Assembly (NCBI GenBank): GCA_035048495.1
Contig: CM068548.1
Span: forward strand, 12,885,464 to 12,949,463
Direction: 5' to 3'
Origin: Euptelea pleiosperma
Lineage: Eukaryota > Streptophyta > Magnoliopsida > Ranunculales > Eupteleaceae
DNA length: 64,000 nucleotides
In this document: positions 11,041-23,170 of the stretch, piece by piece
Position numbering within the stretch: the first letter of the stretch is position 1
How the letters are laid out: the number at the start of each line of letters is the position of its first letter
Made by a program: the position numbers and the translations under genes
The notes under the pieces: model-generated
Told to the model about the DNA's origin: nothing
The model's database searches: none
The model's input: only the letters and a program-made list of their open reading frames with translations

Positions 11041-11583
11041 TTACTTTCTCTTTTTGTACACATAAATCATAGAAAAAGAAGAATAAATAAAAAACCAAAA
11101 AACGTAAAAATGCATGAACAGCAACCTAAAGGCTAGAAAGCTAATCCCACTAATCAAAATCCAAAACCAACTTCCAAAACTAAACATAACTCCAAGACCA
11201 AGAGTGACTCCTATAACATCAACAAGCTTACCAATGTTAGCTTGAATTGCAGTCCTCGATTCCTTCTCAAAGAGTATTCTCTTCACATTTGCCCACACAT
11301 TAAGGCCAGCACCTAAATTGATCTTCTCAAAGAGTATTCTCTTCACACTTGCCCACACAATAAGAAGATGAGAGAGGGCTTGGCAAAGTACGATTTGAGG
11401 AAGAGAAAGAGGGTTTGGGGAGATAGTAAGATAGTTGGGATTGGTATGGATACAATATGTGGTTTGATAGGGTGGGATATGGAAGAGAAGAGTGAAGACT
11501 AAAAATAGGTCCCAAGAGAGGGAAGCTAAGAGAGAGAGGGTTTGATTGGTGTGAAGCTTAGTGCAGACCCATGTTGGTAGCAC
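11041..11583 (-). other. Unidentified 180-codon ORF with internal 60-bp duplication
   Basis: Starts at ATG 11,583 and runs 180 codons. I do not recognise it. It has hydrophobic stretches (LLASLSWDLFLVFTLLFHI near the N-terminus and a long aromatic hydrophobic C-terminal third) and a direct repeat of 60 bp (from about 11,263 and 11,323) giving VKRILFEK twice. In block B the same region (62,160-62,701) is split by a one-base deletion, which argues against constraint. It may be part of an unrecognised repeat rather than a gene. Confidence 0.25.
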
Positions 11584-11589
11584 TCAACT

Positions 11590-12885
11590 TTTTTTTTTCC
11601 TTTCAAAGATATTTTGGTAATTATAAAACTTAGGATAATTTTATAACTTTACCTACTTCCTTTTTTGAATCATACCTGTTAATCTAACCTAATAGCAATA
11701 GTGACATTGTCTCCAAATTTTAAGAACTTTTGAGCAACATTTTTTGAAGTGGGCCATATTTTTCCTTTCAGGGGCATTTTGGTAATTTTATAATTCGATT
11801 TTTAGAACTCCTATAAGAAATAATGTTAGGTTCATCACATTGAGTAGCAATTTTGTAACTTTTCAAGAATTTCCATCTCAAGATGTATTTTGGTCTTTAT
11901 AACTTATTAAGGGTATTTTAGTTTTTTAACACCTCTATTAATCTTATTTCAAGTTTATATCTTCATTAAAATTGTATCCCTTGCTACATGTAGGTTCTTA
12001 GAGAATTATGAGAAATTTTATTTTAAGGGTTTTTGGTAATTTTCTAAGTACGGAACCCTTTTTAAAGTTTTGGATAAAATCTGTAATGGCCTATGTGAGA
12101 AATAGCTTGAATTGAGTTATTTCAAAAATAAAATTTTCTTTATTATCATTAAATCATTTCTAATTTTGTGATTTTATGTGGATATGGTAATGGGTCATAT
12201 AAGCCAAGTGAGCTTAGGCCAAGTCTCTTTTGTGTTCATTCTTCGTGTATATGTATTATGAGTCATCATTGACTATTTAAAATGGCAATTGCCCACCAAC
12301 GTCATTTGAAATGGTGTTGCCCCGCCCATATTTTTCTAGAAGGCTAAAATACCAGGCCATTTCAAATGGCCATGTGGTAGATAGATCTAATCAAATCTTC
12401 AAACAAAATATACATATCAGAGTTAAAAACCCTCTGATTATGCGAAAAAATCTCCTACGTGGGACCCATTTCAGTGGTGGGTCCTGATCCACTATAACCT
12501 CAAAAGTAAAGAAAAAAAGATGTCTAGGAAATTTTTGAGGAATAACGCACGAAATCGACTGTTTCATCTAAAAATGAATAACGAAATCCAAGGACTAGAG
12601 ATTCATCAATCAGTGGTCCATCAAGTGGAGGACCAATCATCATAGGTCAGTAGTCTTGAAACAGTGTGCCAGGTGGTGCATTTTTATGCGCTGCTCCACG
12701 AGGTAAATTTTCTCGTGGAAAGAGGGTTTGTATACTAACACGTGATGGACGAAATCCCATGCAACAACTTGACTTTTACTATTCGTCTCATAACCAAGAA
12801 CTGTGACAAGCCCATCTCACCAACCAGTGACAAGGATAATTTGGTAATTTCAACCGGGTGTCATATTTTTGTCAATTTGGTAACA
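11590..12885. other. Non-coding spacer shared with block B
   Basis: No gene seen. Very similar to 62,710-64,000. It includes a short palindrome GGCCATTTCAAATGGCC near 12,355 and several T-rich stretches. Confidence 0.5.
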
Positions 12886-12997
12886 AGCAACCCCGCAATG
12901 GAGTGCATGCAACTCCACAAAAGACGATAAAAACCAGTTTTTCTGGACTTTTGCCGGGTTGCATGTTGCATCTGTGCAACTCCATTGTGGGGTTGCT
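12886..12997. repeat. Inverted repeat upstream of GLP3
   Basis: Arms of about 23 bp at 12,886-12,908 (AGCAACCCCGCAATGGAGT...) and 12,975-12,997 (...ACTCCATTGTGGGGTTGCT) with a loop of about 66 bp. This could form a hairpin or be the ends of a very small MITE. The two short ORFs crossing it look non-coding. Confidence 0.55.
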
Positions 12998-13198
12998 TGA
13001 TATATCATTCCTCTTTTCTCAAAAAGATAATGTTGATCCAGTCTTTGGAGGCAAAGAGTAAGAATAAGAAAAGTATAGAGATGGGTGTACGTAGTTGTTG
13101 AGAACGGCCAATTAATTCAACAATTAGCATTTACTTTCTATTTTTTTAGATGACTTGGTAAGTCTTTACCAGTCACAATGGGACGTCATCGATGCATG

Positions 13199-13238
13199 AG
13201 ACCATTTCTATGAGTTCTCTCCCATCTCTCTATAAATA
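13199..13238 (+). promoter_or_regulatory. GLP3 core promoter
   Basis: TATAAATA at 13,231-13,238, 82 bases before the ATG, preceded by GACCATTTCTATGAGTTCTC (one change from the array consensus) and, at about 13,150, GATGACTTGGTAA. Confidence 0.8.
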
Positions 13239-13319
13239 GCCATTGTTACCTTATTTCATTACTCACCTCTACCAAGCAAAACATACATAGTTTCAATAGT
13301 GATTCAGTGAGAAAGAATA

Positions 13320-13524
13320 ATGGAGAAGATAATAGGTGCTCGCTTCCTTGTAGTCTCTGTCCTTTTGGCCTTGGTTTATCCTTTTGCCTCTGCTTCTGAT
13401 CCCAGTCCCCTCCAAGACTTTTGTGTTGCCGTCGATGACACTAAAGCCGCAGGTACATATGATCTCCTCTTTCTCGTACTTTTCATTATTAAGAGTATTT
13501 GTTGATAGTAGTTGAAATGCTCAG

Positions 13525-13582
<58 letters not shown>

Positions 13583-14357
13583 CTACATTTTTCTATACGT
13601 TTACATTTTTTACAATGGACCTGAACGTCCATCGCACTTAATGGATATTCCGCATGAAAACATGGACCCCATGATCTTCAATAATTACGACCTTATCTTA
13701 TATATACATATATTTCCGTATGTTTTTCGCTTCTCTTATTAACTTTTAGGGTATAGAATTGGTTGATGGATGTGTTTAATTAAAATGTTGTTTAATTATT
13801 TGTTTGCAGTGTTTGTGAATGGGAAATTCTGCAAGGACCCCATGGATGCTACGGCTGAAGATTTCTTCCGTTCTGGGCTCAATGTGCCCGGAGATACATC
13901 AAACCGAGTTGGATCGAATGTCACTCAAGCTAATGTGGCCCAGATACCAGGGCTAAACACGTTCGGCGTCTCCTTGGTTCGCATAGACTATGCACCCTAT
14001 GGTCTCAACCCACCCCACACACACCCTCGAGCCACCGAGATCTTAACAGTTTTGGAGGGCACTCTCTACGTTGGATTTGTCACCTCCAACCTTGAAAACC
14101 GTCTCATCACCAAGGTCCTCAACAAGGGAGACGTGTTTGTATTCCCCGTAGGACTAATTCACTTTCAATTCAATAAGGGACACAGCAATGCCATTGCCAT
14201 TGCTGCTCTAAGCAGCCAGAACCCCGGTACCATCACAATCGCTGACGCCGTCTTCGGATCAAACCCACCCATCAACGATGATGTTCTTGCCAAGGCCTTC
14301 CAACTTGACAAGAATTTTGTAGATTATCTCCAAAAACAGTTTGCAAAGGACAACTAG
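13320..14357 (+). CDS. GLP: Germin-like protein, subfamily 1 (copy 3, type III)
   Basis: CDS is exons 13,320-13,452 and 13,810-14,357; product 226 aa, the longest in the array. The phase-1 intron is 357 bp because it holds an (AT)n(AG)n microsatellite. Signal peptide about 1-25 ([12 protein letters not shown] start); C35 and C52; metal ligands H114, H116, E121 and H162. The sequon is N81-V-T. Distinct features are GLNPPHTHP before the metal site, FNKGHSN after box 2 and the C-terminus [14 protein letters not shown] at 14,456-14,461. Block A runs up to this gene, so its block B partner should lie just past the window. Confidence 0.95.
13525..13579. repeat. (AT)n(AG)n microsatellite in the GLP3 intron
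   Basis: Uninterrupted AT repeats pass directly into AG repeats inside the intron; likely polymorphic in length. Confidence 0.9.
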
Positions 14358-14369
14358 AATGAATACTAT

Positions 14370-15414
14370 GATCTACTACTATTTGTAGACCATATAGGAA
14401 TAGATTGTTTGAAACATCGAATAAGCAGTTGACTTCTGTTGCAATCGTAATATATAATAAAGGGGTTTGTTATCTTTGTTTACAACCCGATATTTAATGA
14501 AGGAGTTTGTTTTTACATCTCTCTCTCTCTCTCTTTCTCTCTTTCTGTTTGTGTGTAAATATATTTTATATATAATTGCATTGCAAACTTTTGTTAAGTT
14601 CAAACACAAGGTTAAATACCCCAAAACAAGGACTAAAAAGACAAACAATAAGGGAAAAAAAACTCTTAACCCTATCCAAACGGGCCTTTAACCAACCAAT
14701 TGTAACAATCGCGATGGATGAGTCGGTCACCAAACACATATATGATTGGGTGTTTAGGGTCCACTTAAGATGCAGGACGTTTGATTTTATGACACGCGAG
14801 TACACTTAAACCTGTCCCAACCCCATGTTAAAAAGTATAATCAAGGTTGTGTTTGAGATGGGTATAGGAATCCTTTTCTAGGACCCGTCCATAGTTAAGG
14901 CAAGCTCGCTCTGACCAATAATGAATCAGGATTCATTGCAAATCAACAAGATTTTTAGGCAACTCCAGTTTCCCTTAGTGTTGGCAGCAATTAAACAGAT
15001 GTAAATGAAGAACGATTAAAGCATATGATGAAGAGAAGTAATATTGAATACCTTTGCAAAGTGAGCATCTCCTGATGCAGCTTCTGAAAGACAACTTCCC
15101 ACTCCATACTGCACATAGAGGTACTCCTTGGGTGACAATGAAGAGGGCAATTGGCAAGAGTTGGGAGATCTCTAGTAAATCGAGGTAGCTATGGTGAAAG
15201 AGCATCTTTCTTCGTCAAAGAATTTTACACATCAGCTATGAGAAGCCAATTAAGATCAGGTCAACACGAGCAAGCCGACCATTAACTTAAGCTTCACGAA
15301 GACCCACAACACCGCTCCATAGGTCTTCCGACCCACATTCTGAGGGGCAATTCGAAACCCAAGATCAAGGCACGAGGGTTAAAAGGGTCAAAAACACAAA
15401 AGTATACAAAATAA
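14370..15414. other. GLP3 3' flank; no confident gene
   Basis: Holds a (CT)n run (about 14,517-14,545). At 14,670-14,770 is a 3' module also found after GLP5 (about 34,720-34,800) and GLP6 (about 39,000-39,120). Between 15,058 and 15,170 the reverse strand could encode a short exon-like stretch, listed as a finding. The rest is unremarkable. Confidence 0.5.
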
Positions 15415-16020
15415 CACTACAGGAAAAAAGACTTTCAGCAACGGCCGAAGACCGTCGGTATAGGGTAAAAATTCGTCGCTATATGTTATACCGACGGCCA
15501 GGTTGACCGTCACTACCCGTCGTTATAAATTTCATCGGTAAAAGGTATTAGCGACGGTCAACTCAAAAATGCCCATCGCAAAAAAAACACTTCGTGGATT
15601 GAAAAATTAATATACCGACGGGCGAGACCGTCGGTATATAAAAATATAATTTTATATTCGTGAAAAAGTTTTACCAAGGGTCAAAGCCGTCTCTGTAAGC
15701 GACATATAGCGATGGAATTTTAGTGGCCGTCGGTATTAATTACATTTAGCGACGGCCACTGATCGTCGGTATATCTTAATTATTTATACTACGAAACCTT
15801 TTAGCGAAGGCCACTGACCGTTGCTATAACACATATGTAGCGACGGCTTATAGCGACGGCCAGCACATTGACAGTCGCTATAAGACTTATATAGCGATGG
15901 CCAGATAAATCGACCGTCGCTATAAGACATATATAGTGACGGTCAATGTTCTGGCCATCGCTACATATATGTTATAGCGACGGTCAGTGGCCGTCGCTAA
16001 AAGGTTTGGTAGTATAAAAT
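15415..16020. mobile_element. CACTA-type transposon terminus with subterminal repeats
   Basis: Begins CACTACAGGAAAAAAG, a typical CACTA (EnSpm/CMC) terminal inverted repeat. It continues with about twenty copies, in both orientations, of short motifs built on GCGACGGCC / GGCCGTCGCT, the expected subterminal transposase-binding array. No matching intact right end or transposase is seen nearby. A similar array is at 31,410-31,740. Confidence 0.75.
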
Positions 16021-16025
16021 TATTT

Positions 16026-16339
16026 TTTTTTTTTTGCATAATTTGTTGTACCTGTACCTGTAATGTATATAATACCACATTTCCATATTCTATGTCCATT
16101 TTATCAAAACAGAGTATAAAGAAAATAAAAAATTAAATATCTTAAATAATTAAATTTCTACAATATTGTCTGTTTGAAATTTAACAATGTTATAAAAGTT
16201 TCAAAAATCAATCTGGCAGAGTAGAAGACACGATCAATCAACATCTAGACCCTGCAAAACAAATAAAAGTAAAATAATTAATATATAAAATGTTAAGATT
16301 CAATGTAAACGAAATGAAAAATTAAAGTTAAACTTAAAA
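16026..16339. other. AT-rich stretch after the CACTA terminus
   Basis: No coding signal; probably interior of the same element. Confidence 0.3.
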
Positions 16340-16855
16340 ACCTTGAAATGTCTAACTGGCTACAGATTCCTAACCGGACATCTGTGTTTTACCCCGTCTC
16401 TTCCAGCATATTTGTTTCAACACAATAGAAGTGTTGTAATAGGTTTCGGGAAATTCGGACCTCGTTTGCCTGATTTGGACGTCGAGGTCATAAATTTGAC
16501 TTAACTTAAAACCTGTAAATGCTTAAACCTATAACTGACTATAGATTCCTAACCGAACATCTATTTTTTATCCCGTCTCTTCTAGCATATTTGTTTCAAC
16601 ACAATAGAAGTGTTGTAACAAATTTTGAGAGATTCGGACATCGTTTGCCTGATTTGAGCGTCGGAGTCTTAAATTTGACTTAACTTAAAACCTATAAATG
16701 TCTAAACCTATAACTAACTACAGATTCCTAATCGGACATCTGTGTTTTACTCCATTTCTTTTAGCATATTTGTTTCAACACAATAGAAGTATTGTAATAG
16801 GTCTCGGGAGATTCGGACCTCGTTTACCCGATTTGACAAACACTTTGTCGAAAGT
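16340..16855. repeat. 179-bp tandem repeat, three units
   Basis: The marker TACAGATTCC (or TATAGATTCC) recurs at 16,361, 16,540 and 16,719, a spacing of 179 bp. The units share the stretch around GCATATTTGTTTCAACACAA. It lies next to the CACTA terminus and may belong to that element. Confidence 0.85.
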
Positions 16856-16859
16856 GCTA

Positions 16860-18820
16860 TAGGCACGAGCCACCCACGCATATTGAAACTAGGGTTTTTC
16901 ATGTCGTTGGCTATGAAAACCCTAAAATCATCACATTTTTTAATTAACCGAGACTTAATCCTATAAAATTCAGAGATTTTAGCATAGGTCTTTGCATCAG
17001 ATGTCAATCCGCACTCGGGATTAGTCGGGTTAGTGCAAATTTGAACATCAAATGATAGAAGTTTTGCTAGGAAAGCATGGAAATCATGGAAGGGTTGAGA
17101 ATGGTGATGACATCGCGATTAAAAACTTGATTTTTGATTTGGAGATCGATTTTCAATCAAAGTGATTAATAAGCAAATAAAATTCGAAATTACTGTTAAA
17201 AGAAAATAGAAACAAGAATTCAAAAGAAATTAATTTCATTAAATAAAATTAAGCTGTTTACATTAACGGATAAAAGCAAAAATCAAAACTAACCTAAAGA
17301 GAATGATGAGTCTAGAGAGAGAAAGCTAAGGAGATTTAGAGAGAGAGAGATCTAGATAGAGGAACTACCTTGAGACTTACCAAAAATTAGCCGAGGAGAT
17401 TGGCTGGAGTACCGGCCAAGTGGTGGTCGGAAATACATGGTGTGGCCTAGGAGATGGTTCGATCATGGATGATGTTGCTAGTTTTGAAGTTGAAAATGCC
17501 AGCCATGGTGAAGACCACGATGATGGAGGGCAACTGGTATGCAACCATCAATGGAGAAATCGGAAGAAGAACCCCATGGTGGTGGAGGTGTATACCACGT
17601 GATGGTGGTTGTAGGCGGTGAGATATGGAAGCTGGGGCGCAGGTGGAGCATGCGATGGGAGGCACTTCAGGCGGTAGTAGAATCGCAACAACGATGGTGG
17701 AAGGTACGACTTCCTCTCATCTTCTCGTCTTCTCTTCTCTTTTTTTTCTTCTCTTTATTTTTTTTTTGTTTTGTTCTCCTCTTCTCAAGGGAGAAAGGAC
17801 GATGAAGAGCGGAGTTGAGATGAGAGGGGAGAAAAGATGAGGGGCGGACCTGATGGTGATGGAGGTGACGACCACCTCCCTCTTTCTTCTTGAAAGTAGG
17901 ATTTTTCCATGTCGTTGGATCGAAACCCTTGATTTCAACAATATTTATAATTTCTCCGAATTGATTCACTTAATCTGCAAATAAGCAAACTTACATAGTG
18001 GCTCGTGTCGGATATCATCCGCACTCAGGATTCGTTAGCACAATAAGAAACAAGAATAATAAGAAAATACTCGGAATAAATGGAAGGGTGAGAATGGTAG
18101 AGGTTGATTTAAAATATGCTTGAGATTATTGTTAAAACTGTTAGAATAAAAAAAATATAAGAGAAATGAGAATGAAAAACACAATAAATAAAAATAACTT
18201 TAACTTGAATTTAAAACTTATTCATTAAACTAAAAACAAATGCTTATAATGCTTGTTCCTATGCTTTACAACGGAAATAACATTAAACCAAATTAATCTA
18301 GAAAGTCATTCAAATATTACCCTAGAAAGCATATAAAGGTAGAGAGGGAAAGAAGAGAGAGAAAGAAAGTAGGAAGGTTAAAGAGATGAATTAGAGAGAA
18401 ACTTACCATTGAAGAGGTAGATGGTGCAACTCTGATTGGATCGACCTCAATAGGATTGAGGATTGTAGCCTTTGATTGTGGCGGATGGAATGGGCAGCAA
18501 GGAGACGTTGTTGTTTGATGCTTTGCACCTCGAGGTGGAGGCGTTAATGGTGAGCTCGCTGGAGAAGAAGGGTGAAGAAGAAGAGAAAGAAAGAAGAAAG
18601 AGAGGAAGAGAAGGGGGAGGGAACCAACCCAAGAAGGAGAGATCATAGATATCTTATAGACTTTTTTTTTCTTTTGCTTGTTGTAAAAATGATGACCGTT
18701 GGATCCCTCTAGATCCAACGGTAGGGAATGGGTTAGTTAGATGAGAGAGAGAGTGATTAGGATAGAGAGAGATGGGAGAAAGAAGAATCGATCAAATGAG
18801 ACCAATTCTCTCTTGTTGTT
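16860..18820. other. Repetitive, purine/pyrimidine-skewed region, no gene
   Basis: Two diverged copies of a unit (about 16,890-17,340 and 17,895-18,420) share CATGTCGTTGG and a downstream ATCCGCACTC.GGATT motif, followed by GAGA-rich sequence. ORFs on both strands here come from GA/CT-rich or GGTGG-rich low-complexity DNA and show no family features. Probably transposon interior. Confidence 0.4.
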
Positions 18821-18827
18821 GCAAATG

Positions 18828-18915
18828 GGCATGGGCATAGACATGGGTATGGATCATGGGTCATGGGCATGGGTCATGGGTATAGGTCATGGGTCATGGG
18901 CTTAGGTCATGGGCC
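18828..18915. repeat. GGTCATGG-type simple repeat
   Basis: Irregular short tandem array of GGGCATGG, GGTCATGG and GGTATAGG units. Confidence 0.75.
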
Positions 18916-18984
18916 AAGATAGATAGATAGAGAGAGAAATAGGAGAGAGGTGAGAGAAAAATACAAAAATAAAAGCCTTTGAGG

Positions 18985-19130
18985 GTCTTGAACCTTGGTC
19001 TTCTTTATTCTCTCTCGTCCACTCCACCAATAAGTCAAACTTATCCTTTGATGTCAATTGGTGTAGCCTTTAACACCTAAGTCCTTCTCTTGGTCTCCAA
19101 CTATTCTTATCTCCCTTAGTCTTTGTTCCG
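18985..19130. repeat. Direct repeat, left copy
   Basis: About 145 bp (TTCTTTATTCTCTCTCGTCC ... GTTCCGGCTCTACAATC) recurs in the same orientation at 24,332-24,476. The pair brackets the reverse-strand gypsy-like relic, so it could be remnants of LTRs. Similarity stops on both sides, so this is not proven. Confidence 0.6.
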
Positions 19131-21049
19131 GCTCTACAATCATCTAGCTTTGTCCGTACATGTCTTCTATCTTTTTATCCTAGCCTGCTAGCTCTTTAAG
19201 CTCTGATAAAAGTCTTCTGTGGTAGATAGTGGGCCTGCCAGTCCTAGAGAATTGCCCGATAGGGTCTCCTACAAGTGAAAAAACGCGTAATGAGATAACT
19301 AAAATGGCTTGATACTAGACTATCCGAAATACGTATATTTCATGCAAATAGTCGATTTTCGTCTAAAGAATGCGTTCTACGCAATGGAAGAAACTCTTAC
19401 ATTGAAAAGTCGACGAAAAGACAAGTTTTTCGTAGGAGAATGCGATATCGCTATAAGGATAATGGCTTAAAATAAGTACTTTTGAGCGAATATCATAACC
19501 CCCAACTAGCATATTGTCAATCCTTGGCAATTATTGCGAAATAAGTGAGCTAAAAAAGACTTGGAATAATATGCTAGAAAACTTATTTGTATTACTCAAA
19601 AAAACTCCATTTTGTCAGATTATTTTAAGAATGCAAGAAATCATTCACAAATTAGAACTAATCAGCAAAATGCAACACTTCTACAAATGGATCTTGAAAC
19701 AAAAGATTACTTAGACTCAGTGTGTGTGTATGTTCAACATCATCCTTATCTAGTAGTAGAGATATCTAGATCTCCTTAGAGACTCTATGCCTCGACCTTA
19801 ATTCTCACTTGTATACCACTCAGAAGCAAATCACTCAGAAATGGTTTTATACTTTTCTCTCAAACTATATGTGAGGAGATGAATATAGACACTGGCAAAC
19901 GTCTCACATATATAGTTCTTGAATAGAAGGTATAAGAAGATTTTATAAAAAATCTTATGATTGGAATGTCATAACACTTAAGAACGTCGGATTAAACTCT
20001 ATAATTTCTCTTTTCTCCATTCTCCACACTTGATGATGGTACTAATGTAGAATAAAATATGACTTGCATAGGTTGTATTGAGGCTTAGGATAGGTTCAGA
20101 AAAGAAGGGTATTCTGAAATTCAAAAATTCTGATAGGGTATCTCACTATTCTTTCTAACTTTTCCTAGGTGTAGTATTTCCTTAACTTTTCTTATTTTTT
20201 TTTTTTAATTTTTATCTTTTTTGGATATTCTTCAACCGTTTTCAGATTCTTTTTCTTTTCAGCTCGAACCATTTGTTTTTTTTTTTTTTTTTTCTTTCTT
20301 GGTTTCTATCTTTTCATGGTGTAATCATACCAAATACTCTTTGATCCCTCTCAGAAGTAGGTTATCGTATTGAATTCTTTTTTGGGATTGGGTTTTTGGT
20401 TGATGGGTTAACAAGAAAAGGTTTTCATTAAGAGGCTCAAAAATGGTTTCTAACAGTATAGATGTTAGGGAAGCTAAAAAGTCTGATTGGTTAGAAAGAT
20501 GGCCTATATCATTTTCTAGGGTTAGTACTTTCATCTACGATGTCTCGAATGAATATAAAGAAGGTTATTTATGTAATAATCTAAATTTGATGTCGTTCTG
20601 AGTCCATGACCAAAGCAAAGGTTAATGAGACCACTTAATGGAAACATTTGGGGACTAGAAGAATTGTAAGTCATCTTGTGACTCAGAATAATTTAAAACC
20701 CTCAAAAATAATGAAAAGCTCAAAAGCTCACTAGGTTAGGTCTCTACACTTGTTCTTCTTGGATCTCTGGATAATCTAAACTTCGGATAATTCTGACGTT
20801 GATATGTGAACATTTTTGCTGAATCTGAGTTTTCAAAGATTTTTTTAATCCACTGTAGTAATGTTTGCTTTCAAACTAAATGAAGAGCTAATAAGTGATT
20901 TTTTAAAACAGACATCATTTTCAATAAATAGACTTTACGAAAACTTTTTACTCATCAAGTTAGGACATTTTCAAAAATCACATGAAATTACACCCAAAAC
21001 CACAAGGTTTCTCTCTCTCTCTCTATAATTTTTTTTTCGAAAGCAAAAC
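19131..21049. other. AT-rich region without recognisable genes
   Basis: Contains long T-runs (around 20,200 and 20,280) and no convincing coding sequence. Probably the non-coding end of the reverse-strand element to the right. Confidence 0.4.
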
Positions 21050-23170
21050 ATGAGTTTTGGTAAACACCCACCCCCAACTTAAACACAGCACCGTCTTCAG
21101 TGCTCATAACCGGGACATAAAAAGATGAAAAATCGATAATTCATGATGTAAGAGTTTAGGAAGTGTTTTACCAAATTGGCATAAAATGGACCTTGTGTGG
21201 TACCCGATGATCTGCAAAATGAATGTACCTGCATGTCCAACTAGATTTGACAATAATATAATAATGCGACTCACATAACTCTAGGAATACCGGAATTGCC
21301 TTTCCGAAAGCGCTAAGTTTTATGTCTTCAGCCAGACATGACGAGGGTATATCAAGTGCCCCCAACCAAGTTAAAACTCATGGAGACTGAGTGAATCTGC
21401 AGTCTTCTGATTCCAATGGTGGAACAGAGACTGTTATCCTATCCCTTGTCTAGGTATACCTGTGTAGAACATGTCTTTCTTATTGTAAACTAATAGAAGG
21501 ATAGTAAGTGCTCTGAGCAGACCCGTAAAAATATTTAGTTCAGCGGGGATGGAGCGAAGCTTCTCAGTAAAAACTGAGAGGAGAGTAGTAGTGGGTCCTC
21601 TGACCATGGTTAGCAGAGCTGCAGACTCATTGAGTCTAACGAGAATGTATCTGAATGGAGCAAACTCCTGCAGATCAGTAATACCAAAATTGTCTGACTC
21701 CAAGATGAAGTCAGGCTCAAAGTGTTCTAGACACTTAGATAAGTTTTCCTCGGGAGAGTTTTGAATTAGACTCTCTACGGCACAGTTTATTGACAACATC
21801 GACGGATAGTGGCGGATCAAAATTGTGGACCTCTTCTTCGAGGTTTTCTAATGTAAGAGGGATGTTCCAATCCCTGCACTCAATGTGTTTATCCTCGGTG
21901 GGGAACGATAGGTCCAGGGCAGCTAGAATCCCATTTTTTAAATACTTCTCAATGGTAGGAATGTCTGCATCCAATGCAGATGTAGAATCATCAAAGATAG
22001 AGATGGATATGGGTATCTTTGTGCTCGGTGTAGAAGTAGCTGCCTGTAAGGGCACCATAGATGGAAACACGGGTTCATCACGATTGTTGCACAATCCAAG
22101 GGTGGTGGGGACGGGTAAGTCTAGGCCAATTGGGATCCTATAGTCAAGACACAGCTCAGTGTCGGAATTGTTTGCTTCAAGTGTAGACAATGAAGCATTA
22201 GAAGTAGATGATTCCTCTAAGTTAGGTTCAGAAGTCGGTGCTTTGAAGGACACCGAAGATGGAGATTCTGGCTCATCAATATTGTAGTCCGATCCTTTGT
22301 TTATAACAACCTCAATTTCCTCTTGTAAAGTCTGGCATTGGGTCCAGCTGTGCGACTCCTCATTAGGTACTGTGGCCAAGGTATTCTTCTCTGGATAAGC
22401 CATAGGTTGGCTAGTGAAGTTGACGTCCTCTCTCTCAGATTCTAACTCACCTAGACGGTGTTCCAAGCTCTCCATGGAGTGCTGTTGTTGGATGATGTAT
22501 TGCGAAAGGCATTCTTCTAGACTAGGTTTAGTAGCAGACTGTGGTAGTTCAGCTAAGGGAAGCTGAGGTGCCAACTCTTGAATGTAGTCCAAATGAGTAT
22601 GAAAGTTATAGGATGAAAGTGACTCTGGGACTATCTACTGACTCTGAAAATCTTGCGGGGTCCACTATTGACCAAAATATTCAGTCTGTGTATCTGGCTG
22701 GTACTGTGACCGCGAGTACTACTCATCATATTGTCCACGGGGTTGGTGAAACCCAGAATGATACATATCCTATTGCAGATGCTGCTGGGGAAAAGTCTGT
22801 TGTTCCCATTCAAAGTTATTGTGACTTCCATTGTCCGAATAATACGTGTTATTGTAGGAGGTCTACAGCGGAGGTTCAAATGTACTAAAATTATAGACCT
22901 CCTCTTGGACATGAGGAAAATATCTCACACTTTTGGAGTAATAAACAGGCTTCTAGACCGCAACATCAAGGGTAGAAATTGATTTTGTCAAATCCTTAAG
23001 TAGGGATTTTAGTACTGGATCGCCTTGTGCTTCATGTCCCATGGAAGTGTGTAAAACTGGAGTGTCATGATGACACTCAGGATTAGTATACCAGTAGTCG
23101 GAGTTATCGCCTAGATCTTTAAAGAAATTGTGGTAGGTCTCGAATAGAGGCCGTTCAGCTGCCATCAGAG
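21050..23170 (-). pseudogene. Decayed Athila/gypsy-like retrotransposon ORF (reverse strand)
   Basis: Reverse-strand segments in order: 23,165-22,953 (MAAERPLFETYHNFFKDLGD start), a stretch to about 22,600 readable with stops and shifts (EVYNFSTFEPPL, YNNTYYSDNGS), a 285-codon open segment 22,592-21,735 rich in Glu/Ser/Pro with a coiled-coil-like SMESLEHRLGELESERE, then 21,820-21,434 and 21,365-21,168. Downstream on the same strand, about 21,110-21,060, lies GTTTAAGTTGGGGGTGGGTG, like the motif after the coding part of Athila-type gypsy elements. No RT or integrase is visible. Assignment to retrotransposons is fairly secure, to Athila tentative. Confidence 0.5.

Larger units (their letters stand above)
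1581..12880. repeat. Segmental duplication block A
   Basis: Base 1,581 aligns with 45,222 and 12,880 aligns with the window end. Between them the two blocks are colinear and, where compared by eye, about 97-98% identical. They share GLP1/GLP8, GLP2/GLP9, a reverse LINE fragment, a second LINE tail and the 11-kb ORF. Block A alone carries an extra LINE 3' end (about 8,598-9,740). Block B alone carries the LTR retrotransposon. Block A continues past 12,880 into GLP3, whose block B partner would lie outside the window. Confidence 0.9.

Noticed and set aside
12742..13061. Two overlapping plus-strand ORFs upstream of GLP3
   Set aside because: They cross an inverted repeat, overlap in different frames and resemble no protein.
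17420..18718. Several ORFs of 60-133 codons on both strands
   Set aside because: They arise from GA/CT-rich and GGTGG-rich low-complexity DNA, overlap each other and show no domain motif.
21549..22888. Plus-strand ORFs of 71-117 codons
   Set aside because: They are antisense shadows of the reverse-strand retrotransposon ORF.
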